From positions 1-50,181 of the forward strand of contig DAOUAE010000067.1 in assembly GCA_034433795.1 (NCBI GenBank): a stretch of DNA of 50,181 nt. Direction: 5' to 3'. Position numbers and translations under genes: made by a program. The DNA is from DAOUAE01 sp034433795 (lineage in GTDB: Bacteria > Chloroflexota > UBA6077 > FW602-bin22 > DAOUAE01). Shown here one piece after another: positions 40,579-49,535 of this stretch. The notes under the pieces were generated by a model. That model was not told where the DNA came from, did not search any database, and worked only from the letters and a program-made list of their open reading frames with translations. How positions within the stretch are numbered: the stretch's first letter is position 1; each line of letters starts with the position of its first letter.

Positions 40579-42608
40579 CACCCCTCCTCGCCGGTCACCA
40601 CCGGCCGGCGCAGGTCCAGCCGCTGGACAAAACGCAGCGGCCCCCAGCGCTCGTAGCGCACCGTGATGGCCTCGATCAGAAACGGGGCCTGGCTCAATCC
40701 GGCCAGACTGTCGGTGATGGCCACGCTGTCTCCCACCTCCAGCCCGGGGTGCGGCAGGACCTCGACCCAGCCGGCCGGAGGCGCCAGCGACAGCACCTCC
40801 CGCGCGGCCCGCTCCTGGACCGCCGTCCCGCTCACCTGCCGGTCGATCGTGGTCTGCGCGATGCGTCGCCCCAGCGCCCGGAGGCTCTCCCAATCGGCCG
40901 CATCGGCCAGGCCCGCCGCTCCCCAGACGACGACGTGGGTGGCCCGACCGCCCTGTCGCCGCCAGCGGGCCCGCCGCAACCGGGGCTGGCCGGCCGCCCC
41001 GAAGGCCGCCACCGGTCCGGCCTGGAGATCCACGACCCCGGCCTCGACCGCCGCCAGCCCCAGGCCATCGGGCAGGTCGCTCCGGGTGGCGAAGCGCAGC
41101 GTCACTCCGGCCGCCTGGCAGAGCCGTCGGGCCAGCCCGGCCCAGTCCTCACCGGGCAGGACCGCCAGGTCCGGGATCACCCGGTCGAGGGCCGGGTGCA
41201 GGCGGCCGCTCACCACCTGACCACAGACCCGCCACCAGCAGCGCTGCAACCACTCCCCAGCCGTCAGCCCCGGCACCTGGACGGTGTCGGCCGCCCGGTA
41301 GCGCTCCAGCCAGCCCCAGGGACCGGTGCAGCGCAGCCGCAGCACCCGCCCCGGCCGCCCCATCACCGGCTCCCGCTCCACCACCCACCACGGCGGCTGC
41401 CAGACGATCACAGTTCCCCCCGGCAGGTGATAGCCCAGCCCCAGACTGACCTGGGCCCCCAGCGGCACCCGCTCGGCGGTCAGCGCCCCATCCCGGTCGT
41501 CGAGCCAGAGGTCGAGCCGCTCGGCCCGCTGGCGCGGGAGATGGCTCGCCAGCGCCCAGACCCGCCGGCTCAGCTCGAGCGGCAGCCCGGCCTGGCTGAG
41601 CCAGACCCGCCGGGCGCTCAGCCGCAACCAGACCTCGCCCGGCCCGCTCCACCGTATCACCCGCTCGCCGACGGGAGCGGCGTCGGCGAGCGGCACAACC
41701 TCGGTCAGCCAGTCGGCCACCGGCGTCACCGCCAGGAACGGCCGGGCCGCCGCTTCAGAGCGTTCGACGAAGCCGTAGAGATACCGGGGGAAGGCCGTGG
41801 TCGGCGGTCGGACCTGCAGCCCGCCGAAGATCCGGCCGCTCTCGGGGGCGGCCTGGCGGAGAGACCGGGGCGTCCCCCAGGCGGGCCCCGGCCCGACGGT
41901 CTGCAGCACCAGCCGGGCCTCGCCGGCCGGCCCCCGGTCGGCCAGCAGAACCAGCAGCCCGCTCCCCTGGGCGCCGGCGGCCAGACCACTGAGCCCGGCC
42001 CGCATTACCCCCTCGGCCACCGGCGCGCCCCAGCCGCCGCCGGTCCAGGCGCAGGCCCAGAGCCCGTCGTCGGGGTCGGCGCCGCCACCATCCAGGCCGA
42101 TGATCAGGAGGTCGGCGCCCGCCCGGTCGTCGCCGGCCAGTCCGACGACCCGGGCCGGGGCGGCAAAGGAGGCCACCGTCCCGGCCGGGCTCCAGGTCAG
42201 GCCATCGGCCGTCTCCTGCCAGCGGATGGTCCGGCCGGCAGCCTCCACCCAGAAGAGACGGGCCCGCCCCTGGTCGCTCCGGCTGGTCAGGAGAAGCGGT
42301 CCGGTCGGATCGGCGCTGCCGGCGGGCTGCAGGACCGTCCAGGTGGTCCAGGCGCCGACCGGGGCGGTGAGCGGGTCGCTCAGCCGCTGGGTCGCGATCG
42401 CCCCGTCGGCGGTGAGGCGGGCCCGCAGGAGGACGCCGCCGCGCAGCTCGACCGCGTCATGGGGGCCGGTGGGGCCGGGCTCGGCGGCCAGCTGACGCCA
42501 GTCCCAGCGCGGGCTCTCGACGCCCAGCGGGCCGAGGCAGACCGCCACCGCCGGGATGACCGCCGGGCGGGTGAGTTCGGCCAGCAGATCAGGCGAGACC
42601 GGGCGCAT
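40578..42608 (-). CDS. Large phage-cassette structural protein, 676 aa
   Basis: The start is the ATG at 42608 (MRPVSPDLLAELTRP), behind AAGGAG. The N-terminal about 110 residues resemble the start of phage receptor-binding or baseplate proteins. The middle (about 110-330) has repeated strand motifs like a six-bladed propeller (GPLLLTSRSDQGRARLFW, ADLLIIGLDGG, SGLLVLLADRGPAGEARLVLQ, RYLYGFVERSE). The C-terminal 300 residues contain a tail-hub-like region (GLTAGEWLQRCWWRVCGQVV, VEVLPHPGLEVGDSVAITDS, FLIEAITVRYERWGPLRFVQ). It is probably a tail hub or host-recognition protein. No catalytic motif is seen. It is coupled to the 68-aa gene behind it. Confidence 0.7.
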   Translation of the reverse strand: MRPVSPDLLAELTRPAVIPAVAVCLGPLGVESPRWDWRQLAAEPGPTGPHDAVELRGGVLLRARLTADGAIATQRLSDPLTAPVGAWTTWTVLQPAGSADPTGPLLLTSRSDQGRARLFWVEAAGRTIRWQETADGLTWSPAGTVASFAAPARVVGLAGDDRAGADLLIIGLDGGGADPDDGLWACAWTGGGWGAPVAEGVMRAGLSGLAAGAQGSGLLVLLADRGPAGEARLVLQTVGPGPAWGTPRSLRQAAPESGRIFGGLQVRPPTTAFPRYLYGFVERSEAAARPFLAVTPVADWLTEVVPLADAAPVGERVIRWSGPGEVWLRLSARRVWLSQAGLPLELSRRVWALASHLPRQRAERLDLWLDDRDGALTAERVPLGAQVSLGLGYHLPGGTVIVWQPPWWVVEREPVMGRPGRVLRLRCTGPWGWLERYRAADTVQVPGLTAGEWLQRCWWRVCGQVVSGRLHPALDRVIPDLAVLPGEDWAGLARRLCQAAGVTLRFATRSDLPDGLGLAAVEAGVVDLQAGPVAAFGAAGQPRLRRARWRRQGGRATHVVVWGAAGLADAADWESLRALGRRIAQTTIDRQVSGTAVQERAAREVLSLAPPAGWVEVLPHPGLEVGDSVAITDSLAGLSQAPFLIEAITVRYERWGPLRFVQRLDLRRPVVTGEEG

Positions 42609-43119
42609 GGCGCTCTCCTTCCGGCGGCCGGGGTGGGCGAACCTGGAGACGAGCCCGCCAGGTCGGCCAAGTGTCACCGGGGCAGCGGGTCGGATTGACC
42701 TCACCGTGGCCGACCACCGGGAACCACTGCCCATAGGCGTACTGGAGGTTGGCGATAAGATCGCGGGCCGCCGCCAGGTGCCACTCGCCGGGCGGCGTCT
42801 GACGGAAGTCGCCGACCAGGCAGAGGCCGATGGCCCGGCCGTTCAGCCGCTGGGCGTGATAGCGGACCGTGCGCAGGTCGCCGACGTAGCAGACCCGGCC
42901 ATCGGGATAGACCAGGAAGTGGTAGCCGATCCCGGGCCAGCCATGGGCGGTCTGGTGGTACTGGTGGATGACCGGCGGCTCGACCACCGGGCTGGCCGAG
43001 TGGTGGATGACGATAAGGTTAATGGTCTGGTCGGAGCGGAGGGCGTAGCCCGGTGGCCGGTCGGGCAGGGCGGTCCGCCAGTCCTCGACCGGCCGGCGGC
43101 CGATGTTGATGGTCTCCAT
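42589..43119 (-). CDS. N-acetylmuramoyl-L-alanine amidase endolysin (Amidase_2/PGRP)
   Basis: 176 aa. The zinc amidase core is plain: IVIHHSASP with the first His ligand, GIGYHFLVYPDGRVCYVGDL, YHAQRLNGRAIGLCLVGDF with the second, and GHGEVNPTRCPGD with the third His and the Cys. This is the T7-lysozyme/PGRP type. There is no signal peptide, so it needs the holin to reach the wall. It overlaps the next gene's start by 20 bp and sits mid-cassette. Confidence 0.92.
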   Translation of the reverse strand: METINIGRRPVEDWRTALPDRPPGYALRSDQTINLIVIHHSASPVVEPPVIHQYHQTAHGWPGIGYHFLVYPDGRVCYVGDLRTVRYHAQRLNGRAIGLCLVGDFRQTPPGEWHLAAARDLIANLQYAYGQWFPVVGHGEVNPTRCPGDTWPTWRARLQVRPPRPPEGERHAPGLA

Positions 43120-43129
43120 GGCGCTCCTT

Positions 43130-43732
43130 TCACTCGTCGGCCAGGGGCCAGCCGGTGGCCGGTCCCCCGCCGGGGGTCAGGGTCAGCAGCCGGGTGAGGA
43201 AGGCGTTCAGCCGGGCCTCGCCCAGGGCCCGGTAGTCGGCCGGGGCCTGGCCGCCCGGCCCGACCTGGGTGATGGCCAGCGCGGCCCGGTCGAGCAGGGC
43301 GTAGGCCCCGGCGCCCAGCAGGAGCAGCTCCTCCAGGGCGGGCGGCAGGTCGCTTCCGGTGGGGGTGAAGCGGTAGCGGCGGGCGTACCAGAGGCGCAGG
43401 GTCTCGCCGGGCGCCGGCAGCGGGCCGCGCAGGACCAGGGTCGGGCCCGGCTCCTCCCGGAAAGGCCGGACCGCCGGGGGCCAGGCGTCGGGTGGAGCCT
43501 CGACCCGTTCCGCCCAGAGCCAGTCGGCGGCCAGGGAGGCCAGATCGTAGCGCCGCTGGCCGGCCACAGCGCTGAGGTCCAGACTGGCCCAGGCCGGGGC
43601 GTAGGCTTCGAGCAGCGTCAGGGCCTGGGTCAGATGGCGGTCGAGAGCGGCGTCGGTCCAGAGGTAGGCCGTCGGGTCCTCATCGCGCAGATCGCGTCGC
43701 AGGTCGGTCCGCAGTTGCTCCCAGGAACGCAT
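43130..43732 (-). CDS. Probable head-tail connector/adaptor, 200 aa
   Basis: MRSWEQLRTDLRRDLRDEDP starts a mostly helical protein with YLWTDAALDRHLTQALTLLE, the pattern of phage adaptor proteins of the gp6/gp15 type. A middle strand region (LVLRGPLPAPGETLRLWYARRY) and a C-terminal helix (ALGEARLNAFLTRLLTL) follow. Adaptors join the portal ring to the tail. The gene follows the 271-aa structural gene with a 12-bp gap, behind a GGGGAGAACG ribosome-binding site. Confidence 0.65.
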   Translation of the reverse strand: MRSWEQLRTDLRRDLRDEDPTAYLWTDAALDRHLTQALTLLEAYAPAWASLDLSAVAGQRRYDLASLAADWLWAERVEAPPDAWPPAVRPFREEPGPTLVLRGPLPAPGETLRLWYARRYRFTPTGSDLPPALEELLLLGAGAYALLDRAALAITQVGPGGQAPADYRALGEARLNAFLTRLLTLTPGGGPATGWPLADE

Positions 43733-43744
43733 CGTTCTCCCCTT

Positions 43745-44560
43745 TCAGCGGTAGAAGAGATTGATCACACCGCCGGCGGCGCCGCTGGCCCCTTTCTCGG
43801 CGGTGGCCGGGAAGAGGCAGAGGCCGCTGGCGAAGGGCAGCGGATGGGGCAGCAGGACCTCCAGGTTCGTCGCCCCGGCGACCTGGAGGGTCAGCCAGGG
43901 CTCGGTGGTCCCCGGCGTCACCGCCGTCGGGCTGCTGGCGTCGAAGAGCTGCAGGAAGCGGGGGGCGGTATCGGCGTTGTACCACTGGAGGGCGTAGAGT
44001 TGCCCGGCCCCGCTCTTCACCGCCTGAGCGGCGGTGGGGGCACTGGCCCAGCGGTAGTTGCTGCGCTGGAGGCCATTGGACTGGTCGGTGGCGGTCAGCA
44101 CCACCCGCAGGGCGCCGGTGGTCGGGTCGGCCCGCAGGCGGCGGTGGGTGGTGCCGTCGAAGACCAGCGGGAAGGCCGCCACCGCCAGCAGTCCGGCGGG
44201 CGGGCCGGGGACGGCGTCGGAGTTGCCGGGGACGGCGCGCAGGCGGTCCCAGCCGCTGTTGTAGCCGTAGAGGTAGCTGCGGGTGATGAGGCCGACGTTG
44301 AAGGCGCTGTAGCCGTCGCTGTCGGCGGTGGTGGCGCCGACCTCGGCGCCGCTGCTGTTGCGCAGCGTCACCAGCAGCTGGCCGTTGACCGCCCGCAGTC
44401 GGTCGAAGGCCGCCCCATCGAAGGCCAGGAGCTGCGCGCTGACCAGGAGCGAGCGGCCGGCGTTGAGGTCGTCGGCCGCCAGCGGGCCGACGGTGCCCAC
44501 GAGGCCGTTGGGGTCGGCCAGGACCACCAGGAGGTTCTGGGCGCTGTCGTAACTGGGCAT
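43745..44560 (-). CDS. Phage-cassette structural protein with WDRLRAV repeats, 271 aa
   Basis: MPSYDSAQNLLVVLADPNGL begins a beta-rich protein with repeated motifs: FDGAAFDRLRAVNG (about residues 47-60), YNSGWDRLRAVPGNSD (about 98-113) and FDGTTHRRLRADPTTG (about 130-145). It ends in a predicted beta-barrel (APRFLQLFDASSPTAV, GATNLEVLLPHPLPFASGLC) and GAAGGVINLFYR. Such repeats occur in decoration or fibre proteins of phages and gene-transfer-like particles. It lies just after the capsid gene, so a head-decoration role is likely. Confidence 0.6.
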   Translation of the reverse strand: MPSYDSAQNLLVVLADPNGLVGTVGPLAADDLNAGRSLLVSAQLLAFDGAAFDRLRAVNGQLLVTLRNSSGAEVGATTADSDGYSAFNVGLITRSYLYGYNSGWDRLRAVPGNSDAVPGPPAGLLAVAAFPLVFDGTTHRRLRADPTTGALRVVLTATDQSNGLQRSNYRWASAPTAAQAVKSGAGQLYALQWYNADTAPRFLQLFDASSPTAVTPGTTEPWLTLQVAGATNLEVLLPHPLPFASGLCLFPATAEKGASGAAGGVINLFYR

Positions 44561-44636
44561 GGGTTCTCCTTTCGCTGTGGATTCCGGCCCCTGGGGACAC
44601 CCCGGTGGGAGCGCCCCCAGGGGGCCGGGTGGCGGC

Positions 44637-46598
44637 TCAGGGCATGATGGCGCCGACGGCCGCCCGGTAGTCGAGCCAGCCGCCGCCGAAGATATGGCGC
44701 ACCTTCCAGGTCAGGGCGTCGTTGGTGAAGACCGCCCCGGCGGTCGGGCTGTCCTGGACCAGCAGCTCCGGCTCCTGCCGGCCGTTCAGGAAGCCCAGTT
44801 CGAGGCCCTCGATCTGGCTGGGGGCGGCCAGCAGGTACCAGTTGTTGCTGTCGGTCCAGTTGGGCACCAGCACCGGCTGGATCTGACCGCGCAGGGGGTT
44901 GATGTCGTTGTTGGGGGTGCCGGCCTCACGCTCCGACTCGGTCAGGATCCGGGCGGCGTAGAAGAGGTCGGGGGGCACCAGGAGGTAGCGGCCCAGGACG
45001 CCGATCCGTTTGCCGGCCGTGTTGGTGAATTTGAGCATGGTCACCAGGGCGGTCTGGAGGGCGGCCGAGCTGAGGGGGCTGGTCAGTTTATTACCCTGGT
45101 GGCCGGCGTCGAAGACCGGGAGCCCATCGGCCATCAGCGGGCCGGCGCCGGCGTTCTGGCTGAAGAGGCCGGCCACGAACTCGTTGACGGTGGCCGCCGC
45201 GGCCGCCGCCAGTTTACTCGGCAGGCGGGTGACGGCGCGGGTGTCATCGTTGAGAATCATCTCCAGCGTCACGGTGACGAGGTTGCCGCGCTTGGTGGGG
45301 GTGTAGGATTCTTTGCTGTCGCCCCAGGGCAGGTTGGCGTAGGCGCCGTTTTCGGCCACCGGCGCGAGGCTGGCGAAGTCGTTGAGGGTGACACGGTCCT
45401 GGCTCTTCATGTCGCTCAGGGCCACCACGACCACCACCGGCTCCCACCATTTGGGCTGGGCCTGGTAGTCGCGGACCAGCCGTTTGGCCATGCTGGCGCC
45501 CAGGAGATCGTTGAGGACGGTGGTGGTGACCTCGTTGGCCTCGCGGATAGCGGCGTCGGCGGGCTGATAGCGGCCGGTGAAGTGACGGTCGCCGGTGATG
45601 GCGATGTAGGCTTCGCGCAGGCCCGACAGGCGCGGGATCTCGCGCAGGCTGTCGGGCACCGGCAGGTCGAAGAGCCGGTCCAGGGCCACCTGGAGCCGTT
45701 CGCGGGCGGTCAGGACCTGCCGGTCGGTCACCGGTGGGCGCGGCTGGCCGGCCCCCTGGATGACGGCCGGCTGGGCCACGGCCGCCAGGACCTGCCGGAG
45801 ATCGGCGATCTCGCGGTCGAGGTCCTCGGCGGCGAAGAGCCGGCCCTGGAAGCGCTGGCGGAGGAGGGCGGCGGCCGGCTCGGGCAGGCCGGCCTGGGCC
45901 AGACGGGCCTCCAGCAGCCAGGCGGCGCGGGCCTGGCGCAGCGCCGTCACCTCGGCCGCCAGATCGGGCGGCGCCGGGGCCGGCGTCGGAACGGTGGGGC
46001 TGGGCTGCTCAGACATGGGTGCCTCCTTTTCTTCTGACCGGGCGGAGCCCGGTGTGATCGCCGGGAGAAGGGTCGCGCCCTCGGCCGCCAGGACGGTGCC
46101 GCCGGCGGCCGGACGAAAGACGATATCGGCCGAGACCACCTCGTCGATGGCCACGATCTCCCAGCCGTCGGCGGCGGGCTGCCGGCGGACCCGGAGGTCG
46201 GCCGAGAGGCCCACCGGCGGGACCGGGCGGCCGGCGGCCCGGTCGGCCAGGATCTGGTCGAGCAGATCGGCCAGCCAGCCGGCGGTGGGGTAGAGGCGGA
46301 GCGTTGCTCGCAGGCCGTCGGGGGCGGCGTGCGGCGCCTCGATGACGCCGACCAGATCGCGGACCGAGCGGCCGCCGGGGCGGGTCTGGTCCAGGGCGTC
46401 GGGGTGGTCGGCGAAGGCGGCCGCCCCGGCCCAGAGGGGCAGCGAGGCCTGGAGGACCTCGGGCCGGTAGCGGTGGCCGTTCTGCGAGCGGCCGGGGCGG
46501 ATGAGGAGGACCTGGTAGCGCCGGCCGGGTGGGCCGGGGATGTCGGGGGCGGGACCGGCGATGGCCCCCCAGAGGCGGGTGACGTGGACAGGGGACAT
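44637..46598 (-). CDS. Prohead protease-major capsid fusion, 653 aa
   Basis: The N-terminal about 190 residues look like a phage prohead protease: FADHPDALDQTRPGGRSVRDLVG (candidate His), then VGLSADLRVRRQ (candidate Ser), WEIVAIDEVVSADIVF. A Pro-rich link and a long helical delta-type region (VTALRQARAAWLLEARLAQAG and LQVALDRLFDLP) follow. The last about 330 residues resemble a major capsid protein (NEVTTTVLNDLLGASMAKRLV, NEFVAGLFSQNAGAGPL, GRYLLVPPDLFYAARILTE, FTNDALTWKVRHIFGGGWLDYRAAVGAI). A strong in-frame ribosome-binding site precedes Met at 46016 (listed separately), so capsid may also be made without protease. Confidence 0.85.
   Translation of the reverse strand: MSPVHVTRLWGAIAGPAPDIPGPPGRRYQVLLIRPGRSQNGHRYRPEVLQASLPLWAGAAAFADHPDALDQTRPGGRSVRDLVGVIEAPHAAPDGLRATLRLYPTAGWLADLLDQILADRAAGRPVPPVGLSADLRVRRQPAADGWEIVAIDEVVSADIVFRPAAGGTVLAAEGATLLPAITPGSARSEEKEAPMSEQPSPTVPTPAPAPPDLAAEVTALRQARAAWLLEARLAQAGLPEPAAALLRQRFQGRLFAAEDLDREIADLRQVLAAVAQPAVIQGAGQPRPPVTDRQVLTARERLQVALDRLFDLPVPDSLREIPRLSGLREAYIAITGDRHFTGRYQPADAAIREANEVTTTVLNDLLGASMAKRLVRDYQAQPKWWEPVVVVVALSDMKSQDRVTLNDFASLAPVAENGAYANLPWGDSKESYTPTKRGNLVTVTLEMILNDDTRAVTRLPSKLAAAAAATVNEFVAGLFSQNAGAGPLMADGLPVFDAGHQGNKLTSPLSSAALQTALVTMLKFTNTAGKRIGVLGRYLLVPPDLFYAARILTESEREAGTPNNDINPLRGQIQPVLVPNWTDSNNWYLLAAPSQIEGLELGFLNGRQEPELLVQDSPTAGAVFTNDALTWKVRHIFGGGWLDYRAAVGAIMP
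46014..46030 (-). promoter_or_regulatory. Internal ribosome-binding site and start inside the protease-capsid gene
   Basis: AAAAGGAGG lies 5 nt before an in-frame ATG (46016-46014, MSEQPSPTVPT) within the fused gene. Initiation here would give a 459-aa scaffold-capsid protein without the protease, as in lambda C/Nu3-type nested genes. Confidence 0.65.
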
Positions 46599-46612
46599 GG
46601 CGATCTCCTTTC

Positions 46613-47809
46613 TCAGCGGCTGAGGGTCTGCTGAATGACGGCCTGGGCCTCCGCCGCCGTCAGCCAGCCCTGGGCGGTCGCCTGGGCCAGCGCCGGGACC
46701 AGGAGGCTGAGGGCGCGGGCGGTCCGTTCGCTGTCGGGGGCGGCCAGGTCGCCGACGTGGACGGTGACCGGGGTCTGGGGTGGGAAGCCCGCCCGCTGGA
46801 GGGCGGTCCGGGCCAGGTCGGCGAACATGGTGCCGACGTACTGCTGGCGGCGGGCCAGCCGGCGCAGGGCTGGCAGGTGCATCTCGGCGGCGGTGGCCCG
46901 GTTGGCGCCTTCGGGCTCGCCCAGGTAGTGGAGGGGGAGGCCGGCGCCGGCGGCGATGAGCAGGCGCAGGGCCCGGCCGTCGGCCTCGACGGCCGGGGCG
47001 TCAATGGCGGGCTGGATGGCCCGCCAGACCTCGTTTTCGTTGTGGACGATGAGCGAGCCGGGTGGGGGTGGGGCGCTGAGTTCGGTCTGGCGCTGGAGGA
47101 TGGTGCGGCGGTCGGCGCCTTTGAGTTCGACCTCCCAGAGGAAGGCGCCTTTGTAGCGGTTGATGCGGACGCGGTCGGTCAGCCAGTCGCGGTAGCGGCG
47201 CAGCCAGGGGAGAATGGGGGCCAGGTCGCTCTGGCCGCGGACCATGCCCACCAGGCGGTTGATGGCGTAGTGGCGCATCTCGCTGGCCAGCCACCAGCGG
47301 TCGGTCTGCTCGGGGCCGTTCTGGTGGAAGCGGCGTTCGTCCTCCAGGTCCTCGGGGCTGGTCTCGACGGTGTCGATGAACTGGGCGGGGATGGGGCGCA
47401 GGTAGGTCATGCGGTCGTAGGGGTTGGTATGGAGACTGAGGAAGAGTTCGCCGGCCACGCTGAGTTCGGTCACCAGGCTGAACTGGCGGGCGGGCAGGTC
47501 GTTGAGGGGGTGAGTCCAGAAGGACTGGAGGAAGCGGGCGGCGGCCGGGTCGGGCGAGGAGAGGGTCAGGCCGGGGCCGAGGACGAAGTCGGTGAGGAGT
47601 TCGACGATGCGGAAGGCCAGGGGGTTGGTCTGGTAGGCCAGGGTGGCCTCGGCGATCTGGCGTTGATGGTCGGCCGGGGCGGGATCGCGGCCGGCGGTGG
47701 CGAGGGGGCGCCAGCCCTGGTCCTCGTCGTGGTGGGCCTCGCTCAGGCGGGCGGTCCAGGTGGTGGGGCGGCCGGTGAGCCAGCGGCGGAGGCGGGTGGG
47801 CCAGTCCAT
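46613..47809 (-). CDS. Phage portal protein, 398 aa
   Basis: The ATG at 47809 follows AAAGGAG; a longer frame to 47932 lies in the terminase gene. Portal features: N-terminal RLRRWLTGRPTTWTARLSEA, then LAFRIVELLTDFVLGPGLTLSS, VAGELFLSLHTNPYDRMTYLRPIP, GQSDLAPILPWLRRYRDWLTDRV (stem helix) and the C-terminal AEMHLPALRRLARRQQYVG helix. The portal forms the DNA entry ring of the head. It lies between the large terminase and the protease-capsid gene, the usual order. Confidence 0.85.
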   Translation of the reverse strand: MDWPTRLRRWLTGRPTTWTARLSEAHHDEDQGWRPLATAGRDPAPADHQRQIAEATLAYQTNPLAFRIVELLTDFVLGPGLTLSSPDPAAARFLQSFWTHPLNDLPARQFSLVTELSVAGELFLSLHTNPYDRMTYLRPIPAQFIDTVETSPEDLEDERRFHQNGPEQTDRWWLASEMRHYAINRLVGMVRGQSDLAPILPWLRRYRDWLTDRVRINRYKGAFLWEVELKGADRRTILQRQTELSAPPPPGSLIVHNENEVWRAIQPAIDAPAVEADGRALRLLIAAGAGLPLHYLGEPEGANRATAAEMHLPALRRLARRQQYVGTMFADLARTALQRAGFPPQTPVTVHVGDLAAPDSERTARALSLLVPALAQATAQGWLTAAEAQAVIQQTLSR

Positions 47810-47822
47810 CGTCGTCTCCTTT

Positions 47823-49307
47823 CTAGTCGGGCCAGGGGCGGGGAGGCACCACCGCCAGGGTGGGGGCGGGGCCGAGGTCGCCGGCGGCCCGCAGGCAGAG
47901 GGCCAGTGAGAGCAGGAAGTCGTCGTGGCCACGGGTGGGGGGGACGCCGAACTGCAGGAGGTGGTGGGGGCCGAGGTGGTACTCGGCCCGTTCGAGTTGT
48001 TCCCAGAAGGTGACGGCGGTCTGGCTCCAGGCGCCGAGGGCCGGGCGGGGCTGGGCGGCCGGCGGGCCGGCGGTCTGGCCGGGGCTCTCGCAGTACATGC
48101 GCAGGCGGCCGCTGCCGACGGCGGCCAGGAGGGCGTAGCCGAGGGCCGATTTACTCTGGGCGGTGCAGATAAATGGTTCGACGGCCGAGCCCATAGCCAG
48201 GCGGAGGAGTTCGGCGACCGTGGCGCCGGGGCCGGTGGCGTCGACCACCACCCGCTGGCAGTGCCAGTGGTCGCGCAGCAGGCCGACCAGGGCGGCGGCC
48301 TGCTGGTGGTAGGGGAGGCCGGTCCAGCAGACGTGGGCCACCAGGCGCAGGGTGGGGATCCGCAGGCTTTCCAGGAGGGGAAGGTCCTCGACGGCGGCGA
48401 TGGTCACCACGGTGGCGTCGCGGTTGGGGGCGGGGGCGTCGGTGAGGGGGCCGCCGGCCAGGTCGACGCCGGCAACGTAGCGTTCGCCGCCGAGGGGGCC
48501 GGCCAGGGGTGAATGGGTACCGACCAGGCGGGCCAGGTGATCGGGGGAGAAGAGGCCGCCGGTGGTGCTGACCGGTTCGAGGCAGTACTGGGTGCGGAAG
48601 AAGGGGTGGCGTTCGCCGAGGCGGGCGCGTTCGGTTTCGACATAGCGGGCGTAGGCGGGGTTGTGTTCGGCGACCACCCACCAGGGGATATGGAAGTGGC
48701 GGGGCTGGCCGTCGCGGCGTTCGAGGGCGCGGTGGTGGTCGGCCAGGGTTTCGAGGAGGGTGTGGCCGGTGGCGGCGGTGCCGTAGTAGACGCGGACGCA
48801 GTTGGTGGCGGCGGCCATGGGGGCGAAGTCGCGGTCGTGTTTGTCGGGGGCGATATCCTGGGCCTCATCGAATTCGAGGAGGTGGTGGGCGGTGGCGCCG
48901 ACGACGTGGGCGGTGGGGGCGGCGGAGAGGAAGAGGCAGCGGGCGCGGCCGAGGCGGAGGCAGTGGCCGGCTTCGCGGCGCCAGCGGCCCTGTGTCCAGG
49001 GGTTGTCGAGGCAGTGTTCCAGGCGGCGGAGTGAGGTGAGGAGTTGGGGGCGGAAGGTGGGGGCGGCTTTGACGATCTGGCCGCCGCGGTGCTGGCTGAG
49101 GGTCAGGAGGTAGCATTCGAGGTGGGCGGAGAGTTCGTTTTTCCCGGCCTGGCGGCTCATCATAACGGTGAAGGTCTGGCCGGAGCGAGCGGCGATGGCG
49201 GCCAGGATAGCGCGGGCTGGGGCCAGCTGATAGGGGCGGAGGGGGCGGCCGATGACGGTGGCGGAGAAGGCGCCGATATCGCGGAGCAGTGTTTTGAGGT
49301 CGGTCAT
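47823..49307 (-). CDS. Phage terminase large subunit, 494 aa
   Basis: The ATPase part has the Walker A-like SRQAGKNE near residue 51 and Walker B LLEFDEAQDI near 142, with a coupling motif in YYGTAATGHTLLE. The RNase H-like nuclease part shows acidic sites in AGVDLAGGPL, VVVDATGPGATVAELL and HDDFLLSLALCL. It packages and cuts DNA. The ATG at 49307 overlaps the previous small gene by 4 nt. Confidence 0.9.
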   Translation of the reverse strand: MTDLKTLLRDIGAFSATVIGRPLRPYQLAPARAILAAIAARSGQTFTVMMSRQAGKNELSAHLECYLLTLSQHRGGQIVKAAPTFRPQLLTSLRRLEHCLDNPWTQGRWRREAGHCLRLGRARCLFLSAAPTAHVVGATAHHLLEFDEAQDIAPDKHDRDFAPMAAATNCVRVYYGTAATGHTLLETLADHHRALERRDGQPRHFHIPWWVVAEHNPAYARYVETERARLGERHPFFRTQYCLEPVSTTGGLFSPDHLARLVGTHSPLAGPLGGERYVAGVDLAGGPLTDAPAPNRDATVVTIAAVEDLPLLESLRIPTLRLVAHVCWTGLPYHQQAAALVGLLRDHWHCQRVVVDATGPGATVAELLRLAMGSAVEPFICTAQSKSALGYALLAAVGSGRLRMYCESPGQTAGPPAAQPRPALGAWSQTAVTFWEQLERAEYHLGPHHLLQFGVPPTRGHDDFLLSLALCLRAAGDLGPAPTLAVVPPRPWPD

Positions 49308-49522
49308 GGGGTGCCTCGCAGGAAGGTGCGCCAGACCTCGAGGAGGGCGGTCAGGAGGGCGCCGCCGAGGAGGGCGTTGACCTTGGTTTCGAGGCGGGCG
49401 ACGGTGCGTTCCAGGTCTTCGACGGCCTGGCGGGTGACGAGTTCGTAGGCCGAGAGGGGGGTAGGGCTGAGGCCGGTGGGTGGTGGCCGGCGGAAGCGGC
49501 GGAGGGCCGAGCGCAGGGCCAT
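49304..49522 (-). CDS. Small phage-cassette protein with coiled coil, 72 aa
   Basis: MALRSALRRFRRPPPTGLSP is basic; then comes a heptad-like helix (VEDLERTVARLETKVNALLG) leading into a hydrophobic C-terminus (GALLTALLEVWRTFLRG). Its stop overlaps the terminase ATG. The position between the first small gene and TerL suggests a packaging accessory. No family is recognised. Confidence 0.65.
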   Translation of the reverse strand: MALRSALRRFRRPPPTGLSPTPLSAYELVTRQAVEDLERTVARLETKVNALLGGALLTALLEVWRTFLRGTP

Positions 49523-49535
49523 GGGGGTCTCCTTT

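Noticed and set aside
40749..42698. 649-aa plus-strand open frame across the cassette
   Set aside because: Antisense to the 676-aa structural gene, with low-complexity Pro/Arg/Gln composition and no ribosome-binding site.
43103..48013. Several long plus-strand frames (514, 492 and 418 aa)
   Set aside because: All are Gly/Val/Gln-rich shadows of the capsid, portal and terminase genes, which show recognisable motifs in the other strand.
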